Positions 8,323 through 17,154 of a stretch of 45,542 nt of DNA are shown here, piece after piece. The DNA is from JBGTGT01 sp051439375 (GTDB taxonomy: Bacteria > Cyanobacteriota > Cyanobacteriia > Cyanobacteriales > Microcystaceae): contig JBFRWB010000133.1 in NCBI GenBank assembly GCA_051439375.1, positions 1-45,542 of the forward strand, read 5' to 3'. A program made the translations under genes and the position numbers. Position 1 is the first letter of the stretch; the number at the start of each line of letters is the position of its first letter. The notes under the pieces are model-generated. The model saw nothing but the letters and a program-made list of their open reading frames with translations. It did not search any database and was not told the DNA's origin.

Positions 8323-9498
8323 GTGCTAAGTAAAGAATTTTCAGCAGAAGTCAAGGATCGCTATACCTACCAATTATCGGAGGTCATTCGGCAACGGGCA
8401 TGGGTAGAAATTGATTTAGACGCTCTTGCTCATAATGTTTATACAATTCGGCAGACTTTATCCCCAAAAACCGAATTAATGGCGGTGGTAAAAGCCGATG
8501 CTTATGGTCATGGGGCAGTTAGGGTGGCACAAACAGCTTTACAATGGGGAGCAACATGGTTAGCAACGGCTACCCTTGGAGAAGGAATTGAACTAAGACA
8601 AGCCGGAATTACAGCCCCTATCCTGATTTTAGGTGCAATTAATACCCCCGCAGAAATAATGGCGATCGCTCATTGGTATTTGCAACCGACAATCTGTAAT
8701 ACTCAACAGGCGTTACTCTTTTCTCAAACCTTGAGTCAACTCGGAGACAGTTTACCCGTTCATCTTCATTTAGATACAGGAATGTCTCGTCTAGGGACAT
8801 TATGGCATCAAGCCATTGAGTTTGTCTCGTTTGTAGAAAATTTGACGAATTTACGCATTAAAAGTATTTATTCTCATTTTGCCACAGCCGATGATCCTGA
8901 TCCCACAGTAATGCAACAACAACATCAACGGTTTGCAAGTGCGATCGCTCAATTACGAGATCATGGTATTTCTATTCCCACCTTACACATTGCTAATTCT
9001 GCGGCGACTTTTAGCGATGCTCAGTTACACTATGACATGGTAAGGGTAGGATTAGGGTTATATGGCTTGTATCCTGCGCCTCATTTACAAGAAAAAATAG
9101 ATTTACAGCCAGTTTTACAGGTTAAAGCAAGTATTACCCAAATTAAAACGCTTTCTGTCGGCTCAGGAGTCAGTTATGGTCATCAACATATCTGCGATCG
9201 CCCCACTAAAATAGCAGTGGTGGGAATTGGTTACGCAGATGGTATTCCTCGTCGTCTTTCTAACCGTTTACCGGGAATTCTTCGTGGACAATGGGTGTCT
9301 CAAATTGGAGCAATTACAATGGATCAACTAATGCTTGATATTAGCCATCTTGAAGATGTAGAAGTGGGAGATGTGGTTACTTTAATAGGGAAGGAGGGAG
9401 ACTTAGCAATTACGGCTGACGACTGGGCTAAAGAATTAGACACGATTTCTTGGGAAATTTTATGTGGTTTTAAGCATCGTTTGCCCAGAACAATTTAA
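8323..9498 (+). CDS. alr: Alanine racemase
   Basis: A PLP-dependent enzyme that interconverts L- and D-alanine for peptidoglycan synthesis. The PLP lysine is in VVKADAYGHG near residue 56, and the catalytic tyrosine is in GVSYGHQHICDRPTKIAV in the C-terminal beta domain, followed by GYADGIPRRLSN and GAITMDQLMLDI. The barrel and beta domains are both complete at about 391 residues. The frame opens at a GTG at 8302, but a GTG at 8323 has GAGGAG nine bases upstream and leaves an adequate N-terminus, so I prefer it; the upstream GTG remains possible. atp1 follows 57 bp downstream on the same strand. Confidence 0.95.
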   Translation: MLSKEFSAEVKDRYTYQLSEVIRQRAWVEIDLDALAHNVYTIRQTLSPKTELMAVVKADAYGHGAVRVAQTALQWGATWLATATLGEGIELRQAGITAPILILGAINTPAEIMAIAHWYLQPTICNTQQALLFSQTLSQLGDSLPVHLHLDTGMSRLGTLWHQAIEFVSFVENLTNLRIKSIYSHFATADDPDPTVMQQQHQRFASAIAQLRDHGISIPTLHIANSAATFSDAQLHYDMVRVGLGLYGLYPAPHLQEKIDLQPVLQVKASITQIKTLSVGSGVSYGHQHICDRPTKIAVVGIGYADGIPRRLSNRLPGILRGQWVSQIGAITMDQLMLDISHLEDVEVGDVVTLIGKEGDLAITADDWAKELDTISWEILCGFKHRLPRTI

Positions 9499-9555
9499 GT
9501 AAATTAAGGTAAAATAGTTAAGAAAATTGCGATCGTAGTAATTCCTTATTTTTCC

Positions 9556-9951
9556 ATGACTACACCCACTCCTACCCAAGACGCTCCCATCAATGACTCA
9601 ATGCAAGACTACTATAAGTTGCGGCGAACTCTATTTTTATTGAGTTTGGGATTAACAGGATTTATTTTTGTTTCTGTTTGGCTGGCTTATTCTTTAAATA
9701 TAGCCCTTAACTATCTGTTGGGGGCTTGTGTGGGCATTGTTTACCTTAAATTATTAGCAGGAGATGTGGAAAAAATCAACCAACAAGGACAACGAATGGG
9801 AAGTAAAGGAATTGCTTTATTTATTGGCTTAATTATTGTGGCAAGTCAATGGCAAGAATTACAAATCTTACCCGTCTTTTTAGGATTTTTAACCTATAAA
9901 GCTGCTATTATTATTTATATGCTGCAAAGTGTTATTTTGCCTGAAGAGTAA
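9556..9951 (+). CDS. atp1: ATP synthase subunit I (Atp1)
   Basis: A 131-residue membrane protein with four predicted membrane helices: after a soluble start of about 25 residues come LFLLSLGLTGFIFVSVWLA, the ALNYLLGACVGIVYLKLLA segment, IALFIGLIIVASQ, and a last helix ending at the C-terminus. The GACVGIVYLKLL pattern is typical of cyanobacterial Atp1/AtpI-type proteins, thought to help assemble the c-ring or import magnesium. In many cyanobacteria this gene heads the atp operon; here it follows alr and no other ATP synthase gene is in the window. The next gene is convergent. Confidence 0.85.
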   Translation: MTTPTPTQDAPINDSMQDYYKLRRTLFLLSLGLTGFIFVSVWLAYSLNIALNYLLGACVGIVYLKLLAGDVEKINQQGQRMGSKGIALFIGLIIVASQWQELQILPVFLGFLTYKAAIIIYMLQSVILPEE

Positions 9952-9962
9952 AAAATAAGCTC

Positions 9963-10745
9963 TTAAGCTCCCATTCCTGAATATTGTTGTAACCCTTTAC
10001 GCCAAAGCCATCGATTTAATAGTAAAAAGAGAACGCACCAAAAGAGAGAAACACCGAAAAATTGAACAAGATTCACAGGAAGTCCCATCCAAAAACTAGC
10101 AGGAATATATACTAAGTAGGGAAAAGGTGTCCATAAAATGATTTTTGCTATGGTGGGAGGAAACGTATCTAACGGAGCAACAATCCCTGATAAAAATAGA
10201 TAAAATAAAAACCAAAATTGTTGAATCGCCGTTGCTCTTTCACTCCAAAAACATAACATAGCAAAGCTATATTGAATTAGAAAGCGTAAAGTAAAACCAA
10301 TAACAATTCCGATGATTCCTAATAAAATATTGGTTAAATTCGGTATCCAAAATGCTTGAGGATACAAACTAAAAAAGAGAAGTGTTAATAAGATAGCTAA
10401 GGGAAAACGGGTTATTTTTTCGGCAATATGACGAGCAATATGATGCCATGCCGGATCAAGAGGTTGTAATAATTTAAAGGAAAGTCTGCCTTCAACCACA
10501 TCTTTTTCAAAATCCCAAATCACCCATATATTAGTAAATTGTCTAACTTGAAAGACACAGAAAAAATAACGAGCGAATTCCGTAGAAGTTAGGCTAAAGT
10601 TACCATCTTGTGCAGCTTGTACCCATACTCCCATTAAAATAATTGGTAATGAACCCGCTAATACCCATAAAAAAATCTCTGCCCGATAGGTTAACATATG
10701 GGCATAGTAAACAGATAAAAAAGTGGTAACTTTACGCCATTGCAT
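9963..10745 (-). CDS. ABC-2 family transporter permease
   Basis: A 260-residue integral membrane protein with about six membrane helices and the DUF990/ABC-2 layout: an N-terminal FLSVYYAHMLTYRAEIFLW segment, a cytoplasmic loop with VVEGRLSFKLLQPLDPAWHH, and a late GIVAPLDTFPPTIAKIILW re-entrant-like stretch. Members pair with an ATP-binding subunit and export an unknown substrate. No ATPase gene is adjacent, so the partner is elsewhere. It converges on atp1 with 11 bp between stop codons. IF-3 lies upstream on the same strand, with a terminator-like hairpin between, so the two are probably separate transcripts. Confidence 0.88.
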   Translation of the reverse strand: MQWRKVTTFLSVYYAHMLTYRAEIFLWVLAGSLPIILMGVWVQAAQDGNFSLTSTEFARYFFCVFQVRQFTNIWVIWDFEKDVVEGRLSFKLLQPLDPAWHHIARHIAEKITRFPLAILLTLLFFSLYPQAFWIPNLTNILLGIIGIVIGFTLRFLIQYSFAMLCFWSERATAIQQFWFLFYLFLSGIVAPLDTFPPTIAKIILWTPFPYLVYIPASFWMGLPVNLVQFFGVSLFWCVLFLLLNRWLWRKGLQQYSGMGA

Positions 10746-10833
10746 GAATCAGTTAAAAGTAGGATGGGCTTTTTCCATCAAATTATGAAACTAAGAAAGA
10801 ATCTATGGTGAAACGTCAATTATCCATTAATAA

Positions 10834-10853
10834 AGGTGGGTAATATCCCACCT
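10834..10853 (-). terminator. Hairpin terminator of infC
   Basis: AGGTGGG and CCCACCT arms around a 6-base loop, 33 bp past the infC stop codon. Read on the minus strand, it is followed by TTTATTAAT, a weak U tract. Confidence 0.65.
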
Positions 10854-10885
10854 CAAATAATCTTAATCTTCTAACGAATTAAGCA

Positions 10886-11422
10886 TTAAGTCGCTTTTTT
10901 AGGAGTTAACATCATCATCATGTTGCGGCCTTCTCGTTTGGGAGACTGTTGAATTTCAGCCAATTCTTCTAAGTCCGAAGCCATCCGCTTCAAAAGGTCT
11001 TCAGCCAGCTTGGAGTGCTGGATTTCACGTCCTCTGAACATAATGGTCGCTTTAACTTTGTCTCCCGATTTAAGGAAGCGTTTAGCTTGATTAACGCGCA
11101 CTTGGTAATCATGCTCATCAATCTTGTAGCGCATTTTCACCTCTTTGACATCGGCGGTATGCTGCTTTTTCTTGGCTTCCCTTGCTCGTTTTTCCTGTTC
11201 AAACTTATATTTGCCGTAATCAATGATACGACAGACAGGGGGTTTAGCAGTTTCGCTCACTAAAACTAAATCAAGTTCTTTTTCCTCAGCAATACGCAAA
11301 GCTTCGGCGGGGGTAAGAATCCCTAATTGACCACCATCCGTATCAATAACACGGATTTCAGGAAAGCGGATTCTTTCGTTAATTTTAGGGAGATCCCGTT
11401 GGGGTCGTCTTCTATTTATCAC
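10886..11422 (-). CDS. infC: Translation initiation factor IF-3
   Basis: Binds the 30S subunit, prevents premature 50S joining and checks start-codon pairing. The 178-residue protein has the N-terminal domain (INERIRFPEIRVIDTDGGQLG), the lysine-rich linker (EQEKRAREAKKKQHTADVKEVK) and the C-terminal domain (GDKVKATIMFRGREIQHSKL), all intact. The start is GTG at the VINRRRP position; an in-frame TAG lies seven codons upstream and no ATG intervenes. Non-ATG starts are a known feature of infC in bacteria and are linked to IF-3 autoregulation. The gene is monocistronic here, away from rpmI and rplT. Confidence 0.96.
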   Translation of the reverse strand: MINRRRPQRDLPKINERIRFPEIRVIDTDGGQLGILTPAEALRIAEEKELDLVLVSETAKPPVCRIIDYGKYKFEQEKRAREAKKKQHTADVKEVKMRYKIDEHDYQVRVNQAKRFLKSGDKVKATIMFRGREIQHSKLAEDLLKRMASDLEELAEIQQSPKREGRNMMMMLTPKKAT

Positions 11423-11816
11423 AGGCGGTTTACTATGTCTCTAAAATAGGCAGTGAATAACTAAAGATACAAGGATGAACGATCACCCTGACATTTTACT
11501 GAATTATTTGGTTTTTGTAGATGGGTAATTAATTTTTTTCTATTCTCTACAAATTACCCCAATCCCTCATCATCCTTGGGTTAGAACCTTTTTATCCTTA
11601 AAATTTTGGGATGAGAAACAATCACAAATGTTAAAGTTTGTTAAAAAATTGTAATGGTTGCCACCAACCCTACTGGGGTGTTCATTATCGCACATTGGTA
11701 TGTGAAGACGGTAAGGGAGTAAGGAGTTGGGAGTTGGGAGAAAATTAACTTTTTTGAGGGTTTGTACCAAAATACCAAATACCCAGTTTAAATGCGTCTT
11801 GGCTGATAAGTAACAT
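11423..11816. other. Intergenic region between infC and the NUDIX gene
   Basis: This 394-bp stretch contains interspersed repeat copy C in its distal half and otherwise AT-rich DNA that should carry the infC promoter. An 85-codon open frame across it is mostly encoded by the repeat and is not considered a gene. Confidence 0.6.
11694..11804 (-). repeat. Interspersed repeat, copy C
   Basis: Read on the minus strand it begins about 13 bp after the NUDIX stop codon with CCAAGACGCATTTAAACTGG. It contains GGTATTTTGGTACAAACCCT and a CTCCC-rich centre, and ends CTTCACATACCAAT. It is therefore in the sense orientation relative to the upstream gene. Confidence 0.88.
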
Positions 11817-12509
11817 TTATATTTCAAAGTTAAAGCCTTTTAGTTTTAGTTGTAAATATTTTCCTTCATCGAATTGATACAATTGAGCAGCCCGATGAGA
11901 AACCCCAATTTGTTTTTCGTTAAGTTCGGTTAAAAGGTTCATTTTTAAGATTTTACGTCGAAAATTGCGTTTATCTAGTTTTTGGTCGAGAATAATTTCG
12001 TAAAGGGTTTGCAGTTGAGAGAGTGTGAACTTTCTAGGCAGTAATTCAAAGCCAATGGGTTCATAACGAACTTTTCCTTGTAAACGGGTGAGGGCAACTT
12101 GAAGAATGTTATGGTGATCGAAGGCTAAGGGTGGAATTTCATTAACTGCAAACCAATTTGCTTCCCTCGCATCTGTTGTCGCTTTAATCACATATTCATT
12201 TAGGTTAATTAACGCATAATAAGCCACTGTAATGACTCGTTCACGGGGATCACGATTGACTGTTCCAAAGGTATATAATTGCTCAAGGAAAATCTGATCA
12301 ATGCCTGTTTCTTCCCTTAATTCTCGTCGGGCTGCTTCTTCTAAACTTTCTTCTAAACGAACAAACCCACCGGGCAATGCCCATTCTCCCTCATAAGGGG
12401 GAATATCTCGCTTAATCAGCATTACTTTTAACTGTTTATCTTCGTCTAAGCCGAAAACAACACAATCGACCGTAACCGCAGGTTTAGGATAGTCATAGGT
12501 ATAAGGCAT
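11817..12509 (-). CDS. NUDIX hydrolase with C-terminal winged-helix domain (NrtR-like)
   Basis: A 230-residue protein. Residues about 8-140 form a NUDIX domain with a complete catalytic box (GX5EX7REUXEEXGU) in GGFVRLEESLEEAARREL and REETGI. Residues about 150-225 resemble the winged-helix part of NrtR/ADP-ribose-pyrophosphatase-like regulators (FTLSQLQTLYEIILDQKLDKRNFRRKIL). Known relatives either hydrolyse ADP-ribose or use ADP-ribose binding to repress NAD-synthesis genes. An intact box leaves catalysis possible, but the C-terminus argues for DNA binding. No NAD-biosynthesis gene is adjacent. The ATG abuts an AT-rich heptamer array that forms the immediate leader. Confidence 0.88.
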   Translation of the reverse strand: MPYTYDYPKPAVTVDCVVFGLDEDKQLKVMLIKRDIPPYEGEWALPGGFVRLEESLEEAARRELREETGIDQIFLEQLYTFGTVNRDPRERVITVAYYALINLNEYVIKATTDAREANWFAVNEIPPLAFDHHNILQVALTRLQGKVRYEPIGFELLPRKFTLSQLQTLYEIILDQKLDKRNFRRKILKMNLLTELNEKQIGVSHRAAQLYQFDEGKYLQLKLKGFNFEI

Positions 12510-12544
12510 ATAAATTATAAATTATGAATTATGAATTATTAGTT
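12510..12544. repeat. AT-rich heptamer array upstream of the NUDIX gene
   Basis: Seven-base units ATAAATT, ATAAATT, ATGAATT, ATGAATT and ATTAGTT run directly from the base next to the NUDIX start codon to the stop of a small upstream frame. This is the layout of cyanobacterial short tandemly repeated repetitive (STRR) sequences. Confidence 0.65.
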
Positions 12545-12656
12545 ACTGCTTACTAATAATAGTTAATTGTTGCAGTTGGTTGCTGGTTTGCTGTAACTTT
12601 TCATTGGTTTTCTCAAACAGTTTATAAATATCTTCGAGGATAATGGAGTCAGACAT
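12543..12656 (-). CDS. 37-residue open frame, possible truncated coiled-coil protein
   Basis: The translation begins MSDSIILEDIYKLFEKTNEK and continues as a glutamine- and threonine-rich amphipathic helix that stops inside the heptamer array. The start resembles longer cyanobacterial proteins that open with an EDIYKLFE segment followed by a coiled coil, so this may be the 5' stub of such a gene cut off by repeat insertion. It lies on the same strand just upstream of the NUDIX gene and could also be a real small protein. There is no independent proof of expression. Confidence 0.35.
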   Translation of the reverse strand: MSDSIILEDIYKLFEKTNEKLQQTSNQLQQLTIISKQ

Positions 12657-12697
12657 AATTGCAATAAAAACTAGAATAACTCCATTATAAACTACCC

Positions 12698-14350
12698 TTA
12701 AGCTAAACAAGCGGCTAAGTCTGCTGCTGGTGTGGTAATAGGTTTCAGATGATATTTATCTGACAATAACTGCAATACATTAGGGGAAAGAAACGCAGGT
12801 AAAGTCGGACCTAAACGAATATTTTCAATGCCTAAATAAAGCAAGGTTAATAACACCGCAACTGCTTTTTGTTCGTACCAAGAAATAATCATTGATAGGG
12901 GTAATTCATTGACTCCAACCTCAAACGCATTAGCCAACCCTAACGCAATTTGGATAGCAGAATAAGCATCATTACATTGTCCTACATCCATTAAACGGGG
13001 TAGGCCTTCAACTGTTCCTAATTCCTTATCAAAAAAGCGGAATTTACCGCAAGCAAGGGTTAAAACAATACAATCTTCGGGAACTTGTTCGACAAAATCT
13101 GTATAGTAGCTACGCCCCGGTTTTGCCCCATCACAGCCCCCCACAAGGAAGAAATGACGAATTTTACCTCCTTTTACCCCTTCAATCACCTTATCCGCCA
13201 CACTTAACACCGTATTACGAGCAAATCCCACCATCACTTGTTTCGGTTCGCTTTCTTCAGTAAATCCTGCTAATTGATTGGCTTTTTCAATGACAGGGGT
13301 ATAATTAGGAATCTCTGCCTCATCAGTAGCTAAATAGGATAAGCCTTCGTATCCTACAGGACCCACTGTAAAGATTTTATCTTCATAGGTTTCATGAGGC
13401 GGCATTAAGCAATTTGTAGTGACAACAATGGGGCCGGGAAAATGATGGAAATCTTTGGTTTGATTTTGCCATGCTGTACCGTAGTGACCGTATAAATGAG
13501 GGTAGTTTTCCTTTAGTTTAGGATAACCGTGAGCAGGTAATAATTCACCATGGGTATAGACGGTAATGCCTGTATTAAGGGTTTGCTTTAAAATAGCTTC
13601 TAGTTGTCTAATATCGTGACCAGAAACCAGAATCGCTTTACCTAGTTTTGGGTTAAGGGGAACTGGGGTAGGCACAGGATGACCATAGGTTTTTGTATGG
13701 CCAGTGTCTAGGCATTCCATCGCTTTGAGGTTCATTTCTCCTACTTTTAGGGCTAAATCAACCCAGTCTTCTAAAACTAATTCACCATGATCTAAGCTAG
13801 AAAGTGCCGCTTGAATAAAGTCATAAATTTTAGGGTCTTCTTGACCTAGTTCATAGGCATGAAAGGTATAAGAAGCTAATCCTTTTATCCCATATAAGAC
13901 GGTTAATTTTAAGGAAAAAATATCGACATTATTACCTGATACTTGGCTAAGGAATGGTAAGGCAGCATTGTGTCCTTGAGTAACTAAACTTTCCCCCCAG
14001 TCGGGTTCATAATTAGTGAGGGCTGACCATTTAATGGGGTCAGGATTAATCCCTTTGATTTTCTCTTTTAATTGTTCTTTGATTTCAATACAATGGCGAA
14101 TATATTCACTAAAACGTCGGCGATTAAAGTTTACATTCGTCATGGTTGCGAAAATAGCTTCGCAGGTAAAAACATCTTCAGAATGTGTATCAAGTCCCAA
14201 TTTTTTTGCTTGTAGAATAACGGGTGCTAATCCTCGTAAACAATAAACTAATAGGTCTTGGACAGCATTGACTTCTGGACTTTTCCCACAAGCTCCCCAT
14301 TGATGGCAACCATTTCCACTGGCGGTTTGTTCACATTGTTCACAAAACAT
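12698..14350 (-). CDS. hcp: Hybrid-cluster protein (hydroxylamine/NO reductase)
   Basis: A 550-residue hybrid-cluster (prismane) protein, known to reduce hydroxylamine in vitro and implicated in nitric oxide reduction and S-nitrosylation. The N-terminal cysteine set is present (MFCEQCEQTASGNGC then GACGKSPEV), ligating the [4Fe-4S]/[2Fe-2S] cluster. The hybrid-cluster ligands are visible in GHDIRQLEAILK, TTNCLMPP, the VGGCDGAKPGRSYYTDF segment, TLACGKFRF and DVGQCNDAYSA. The length matches the family. No hcr reductase gene is adjacent. An inverted repeat at 14392-14426, about 42 bp upstream of the start, is a candidate operator. Confidence 0.97.
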   Translation of the reverse strand: MFCEQCEQTASGNGCHQWGACGKSPEVNAVQDLLVYCLRGLAPVILQAKKLGLDTHSEDVFTCEAIFATMTNVNFNRRRFSEYIRHCIEIKEQLKEKIKGINPDPIKWSALTNYEPDWGESLVTQGHNAALPFLSQVSGNNVDIFSLKLTVLYGIKGLASYTFHAYELGQEDPKIYDFIQAALSSLDHGELVLEDWVDLALKVGEMNLKAMECLDTGHTKTYGHPVPTPVPLNPKLGKAILVSGHDIRQLEAILKQTLNTGITVYTHGELLPAHGYPKLKENYPHLYGHYGTAWQNQTKDFHHFPGPIVVTTNCLMPPHETYEDKIFTVGPVGYEGLSYLATDEAEIPNYTPVIEKANQLAGFTEESEPKQVMVGFARNTVLSVADKVIEGVKGGKIRHFFLVGGCDGAKPGRSYYTDFVEQVPEDCIVLTLACGKFRFFDKELGTVEGLPRLMDVGQCNDAYSAIQIALGLANAFEVGVNELPLSMIISWYEQKAVAVLLTLLYLGIENIRLGPTLPAFLSPNVLQLLSDKYHLKPITTPAADLAACLA

Positions 14351-14391
14351 AAGTGTCTCCTGATGCGCATGATTTATATAACATTAAGCTT

Positions 14392-14426
14392 GGCAAATCT
14401 TAACTGTTTCTTAATAAGAATTTGCC
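14392..14426. promoter_or_regulatory. Inverted repeat in the hcp leader
   Basis: GGCAAATCTTA and TAAGAATTTGCC are complementary except for one bulged base, with about 12 bases between them. The position, about 42 bp upstream of the hcp start, fits an operator or a 5' UTR hairpin. The binding factor is unknown. Confidence 0.45.
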
Positions 14427-14611
14427 TATTTTGACGCCTAAATCTAATTATTTCACTTTTCATTAATCAGGGGAAACAATTTCAGTTTTTTTTAACAAAA
14501 AATTTCTGTCGGGTTGTATCTAAATCTCTATTCGGGATAACTCATGTCCTGACCTGAATGGGTAGGGCTATAGTAAAATGGAATTAAACACAGAAATGGA
14601 GGGTAATTGTA

Positions 14612-14842
14612 ATGAGCGAAAATGCTGTGTCTTCTCAGCGAATGGCTGAAAAAATAGAAATTTCGATTCATCTCGACTCAGAAGTCTTAGAACAAATTCG
14701 TCATCTAACGAATGATCCGAGTCGCATTATTGAAACTGCGATTAAACAATGGTTAGACGGAGAACGTAACCAAGATGATGACCTTACTCGTACTTTTAGA
14801 CGTAATCCACCTGTTCCCCCTAGAGGAGAGTGGAATGATTAG
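14612..14842 (+). CDS. Ribbon-helix-helix-like small protein
   Basis: A 76-residue protein whose central part, KIEISIHLDSEVLEQIRHL followed by PSRIIETAIKQWLDG, reads as a CopG/MetJ-type ribbon-helix-helix: a short beta strand and two helices. Such proteins bind DNA and often act as antitoxins. The tail is acidic then proline-rich (NPPVPPRGEWND). The ATG at 14612 follows GGAGGG with a suitable spacer. No toxin gene follows; the next gene is convergent three bases away. It could be an orphan antitoxin or a free-standing regulator. Confidence 0.7.
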   Translation: MSENAVSSQRMAEKIEISIHLDSEVLEQIRHLTNDPSRIIETAIKQWLDGERNQDDDLTRTFRRNPPVPPRGEWND

Positions 14843-14845
14843 CAA

Positions 14846-15964
14846 TTAGGCCTCTTTGACGGTTTCTTCTTGATGAGGATGACAGCAAGTGGAAACCATC
14901 GCTGCTATCAATTGTTCAGGTAAAACAGAAAAAGGAAGACGATGAAGGTCAGATTGGGGTTGACAGGTAATAGCAGCAACTTGATGTAATTGGGCTAATG
15001 TCAGATTTTCTAAGCCCATATCCTCTAAACTTTGAGGAAGACCAATGCTACGATAAAATTGCAACAATTGTTGACGAGCAGAAGCGGCTAACTGATTGTG
15101 TTGAATCATCTCTTCTAAGCGTAACTGCACCAGAATACCATAAGCAACCTTTTCACCATGCAAAATATCATGAGTTTCCATAAGGTGAGTTAACCCATTA
15201 TGCACTGCATGGGCGGCCACCGTGCGACAATTTGCCCCACCTAAACCACCAATTACCCCCGCTAGAAGAACGGTTGCATCTATCACTTCTCGCCATTCTT
15301 CTCCCTCTGGATGGTTAAGTGCGATCGCAGATTTCTGTAATAATAGATCCCGTAATACCCTAGCCTGTTGTACGGCTGCAATAGTTAGGCTTGCCTGAGA
15401 AGTCCCACTACTGATAGATGCTTCATACCATTTTGCCAGTGCATCCCCAATTCCAGCCACAAGGGTTCGTTGGGGGGCTGTCCGAATCAAGGAATAATCG
15501 AGTATGAGTAAGTCAGGGCAAGAAGAAAGGGGGACATCGTATTGAAATGCTCCTTCCTCGCTGTAAACATTAGATAAAGCAGTCCATGCAGCGCAGGTTG
15601 CCCCAGAAGTAGGAATCGTAACAATGGGTAATTGGCATTGATAAGCAACCAATTTAGCAGTATCAAGGGCTTTTCCTCCACCCACACCAATAATTAAGTC
15701 TGTTTGGTGATGCTTAACTGCTTGTCTGAGTCGGTTTAAAGCGGTTTCTGCACAATCAGGGCTATATACTTCATCCGCTAAGAAAGTGGGAAGTATGGCT
15801 TGCAATTTGGGTTTAATGAGGCTGAGAGTCGTTTCTCCTGCGATTATGAGAGGTCGTTGTCCTAAACGAGTGATCGCTTCTCCTGACTGGGAAAGACAGG
15901 TTTCTCCTTTAATGATTTGGCGAGGAGATACAGAGAGAGATAGGGTTAAGGATTGATCAATCAA
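14846..15964 (-). CDS. Iron-containing alcohol dehydrogenase family protein (glycerol-dehydrogenase-like)
   Basis: A 372-residue metal-dependent NAD(P) dehydrogenase of the Fe-ADH/GldA superfamily. Seen in sequence: an N-terminal dinucleotide-binding half with LIIGVGGGKALDTAK, the IVTIPTSGATCAAWTALS loop, and metal-binding histidines in the C-terminal helical half (AAHAVHNGLTHLMETHDILH). It ends with an acidic tail with HPHQEE. Substrates of relatives include glycerol, glycerol phosphate and short alcohols; which one applies here cannot be told. It stands alone, convergent with the small RHH gene and divergent from the M48 protease gene. Confidence 0.87.
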   Translation of the reverse strand: MIDQSLTLSLSVSPRQIIKGETCLSQSGEAITRLGQRPLIIAGETTLSLIKPKLQAILPTFLADEVYSPDCAETALNRLRQAVKHHQTDLIIGVGGGKALDTAKLVAYQCQLPIVTIPTSGATCAAWTALSNVYSEEGAFQYDVPLSSCPDLLILDYSLIRTAPQRTLVAGIGDALAKWYEASISSGTSQASLTIAAVQQARVLRDLLLQKSAIALNHPEGEEWREVIDATVLLAGVIGGLGGANCRTVAAHAVHNGLTHLMETHDILHGEKVAYGILVQLRLEEMIQHNQLAASARQQLLQFYRSIGLPQSLEDMGLENLTLAQLHQVAAITCQPQSDLHRLPFSVLPEQLIAAMVSTCCHPHQEETVKEA

Positions 15965-16181
15965 GGTGGTTAGAGGGTTGGGAATGACGATAAAACAGAT
16001 TTTTAGACTTTCTTACTAATGGTATCGTAATTGTATGTATTGTGTATATATTTTTTAAATTACTCTTAGGTTATTCCCTTTAATTCCCTTTTTTTAGGGA
16101 CTGACATCCCTGCTATTGATTCTATAAAGTAAAAAATGTGAAAGTAAAACTAAAAACGAATCATTTAATTCTTCTCCTCCA

Positions 16182-16994
16182 ATGTTATTGCGCCCAATCT
16201 CTCGATTTCTGTCTTTATTCCTAGCTACCATTCTTGTTATTGCGATTCCTCAACCTTCTGCTGCTCAGAAATGGGTTCCTTGGCTATTTCAAGGATTGCA
16301 AGTGATTCAGCTTTCTACCCTAAGCGATCGCCAAGAAGTTCAATTAGGACAGCAAATTAACCAGCAACTCATCGCTTCGAGAGAAATTCGCTTATCTCGT
16401 AACCGTAAGCTGCCTAAAATAGTTAATTATATCGGTCAACGGTTAGTAAAAACCAGTTCTCGTCCAACTATTCCTTATACGTTTCAAGTGGTGGAAGATC
16501 GTTCTGTTAATGCTTTTGCCACCATGGGAGGATTTGTCTATATTAATACTGGATTAATCGCTGCTGCTGAAAATGAAGCAGAATTAGCCAGTGTTATCGC
16601 TCATGAGATTGCTCACATCACCTCTCGTCATTCTGTTAATAAAATGCGGAATATGGCTGTTTCGCAGGGGTTGATGTCGGCCGCAGGTGTGGATCAAAAT
16701 CGTATGGTACAACTGGGAGTACAGTTAGCTGTTAATTTACCCCATAGTCGAGAGGCTGAATTAGAAGCTGATCAGGTAGGATTAAGAAATCTGACTGATG
16801 CGGGATATGCACCGATTGCAATGGTAAATTTTATGCAAAAACTGGCTTCTCAAGGCGGACGTAACATTAATGCCTTAAGTACTCACCCTGACAGCAGACA
16901 GCGAGTGATTGCGCTACAACGTGCTTTAAATCCTCAAACGGCTTATCAAGGGGATGGGTTAGACACTCAAGTCTATCAACGAGCTATTCGTTAA
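16182..16994 (+). CDS. M48 family metalloprotease, exported
   Basis: A 270-residue zinc protease with a signal peptide (FLSLFLATILVIAIPQPSAAQ, cleavage near residue 29). The catalytic site is VIAHEIAHITSRHS (HExxH near residue 142), and the third ligand lies in EAELEADQVG, followed by the usual STHPDSRQRV motif. It resembles BepA/YfgC and LoiP, periplasmic proteases and chaperones that handle misfolded outer-membrane proteins, but without BepA's long TPR tail. It is monocistronic with its own AT-rich leader. Confidence 0.92.
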   Translation: MLLRPISRFLSLFLATILVIAIPQPSAAQKWVPWLFQGLQVIQLSTLSDRQEVQLGQQINQQLIASREIRLSRNRKLPKIVNYIGQRLVKTSSRPTIPYTFQVVEDRSVNAFATMGGFVYINTGLIAAAENEAELASVIAHEIAHITSRHSVNKMRNMAVSQGLMSAAGVDQNRMVQLGVQLAVNLPHSREAELEADQVGLRNLTDAGYAPIAMVNFMQKLASQGGRNINALSTHPDSRQRVIALQRALNPQTAYQGDGLDTQVYQRAIR

Positions 16995-17154
16995 GTTCTA
17001 TCGTATTTTGAGTTAGGATTGAGTCAATGAATTCAGTTACACTATACTGATAATTTAGACCGTGTTGCTCACTTCATTAACCTACTCTAATAGAATAAGT
17101 TTGATAGCAAATATGTAAGTTTCCTAACCCAAAAGAAGATCAGCCTACCAATCA

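Noticed and set aside
11570..11827. 85-codon open frame on the minus strand
   Set aside because: Most of it is encoded by interspersed repeat copy C and it overlaps the NUDIX stop; no protein pattern is seen.
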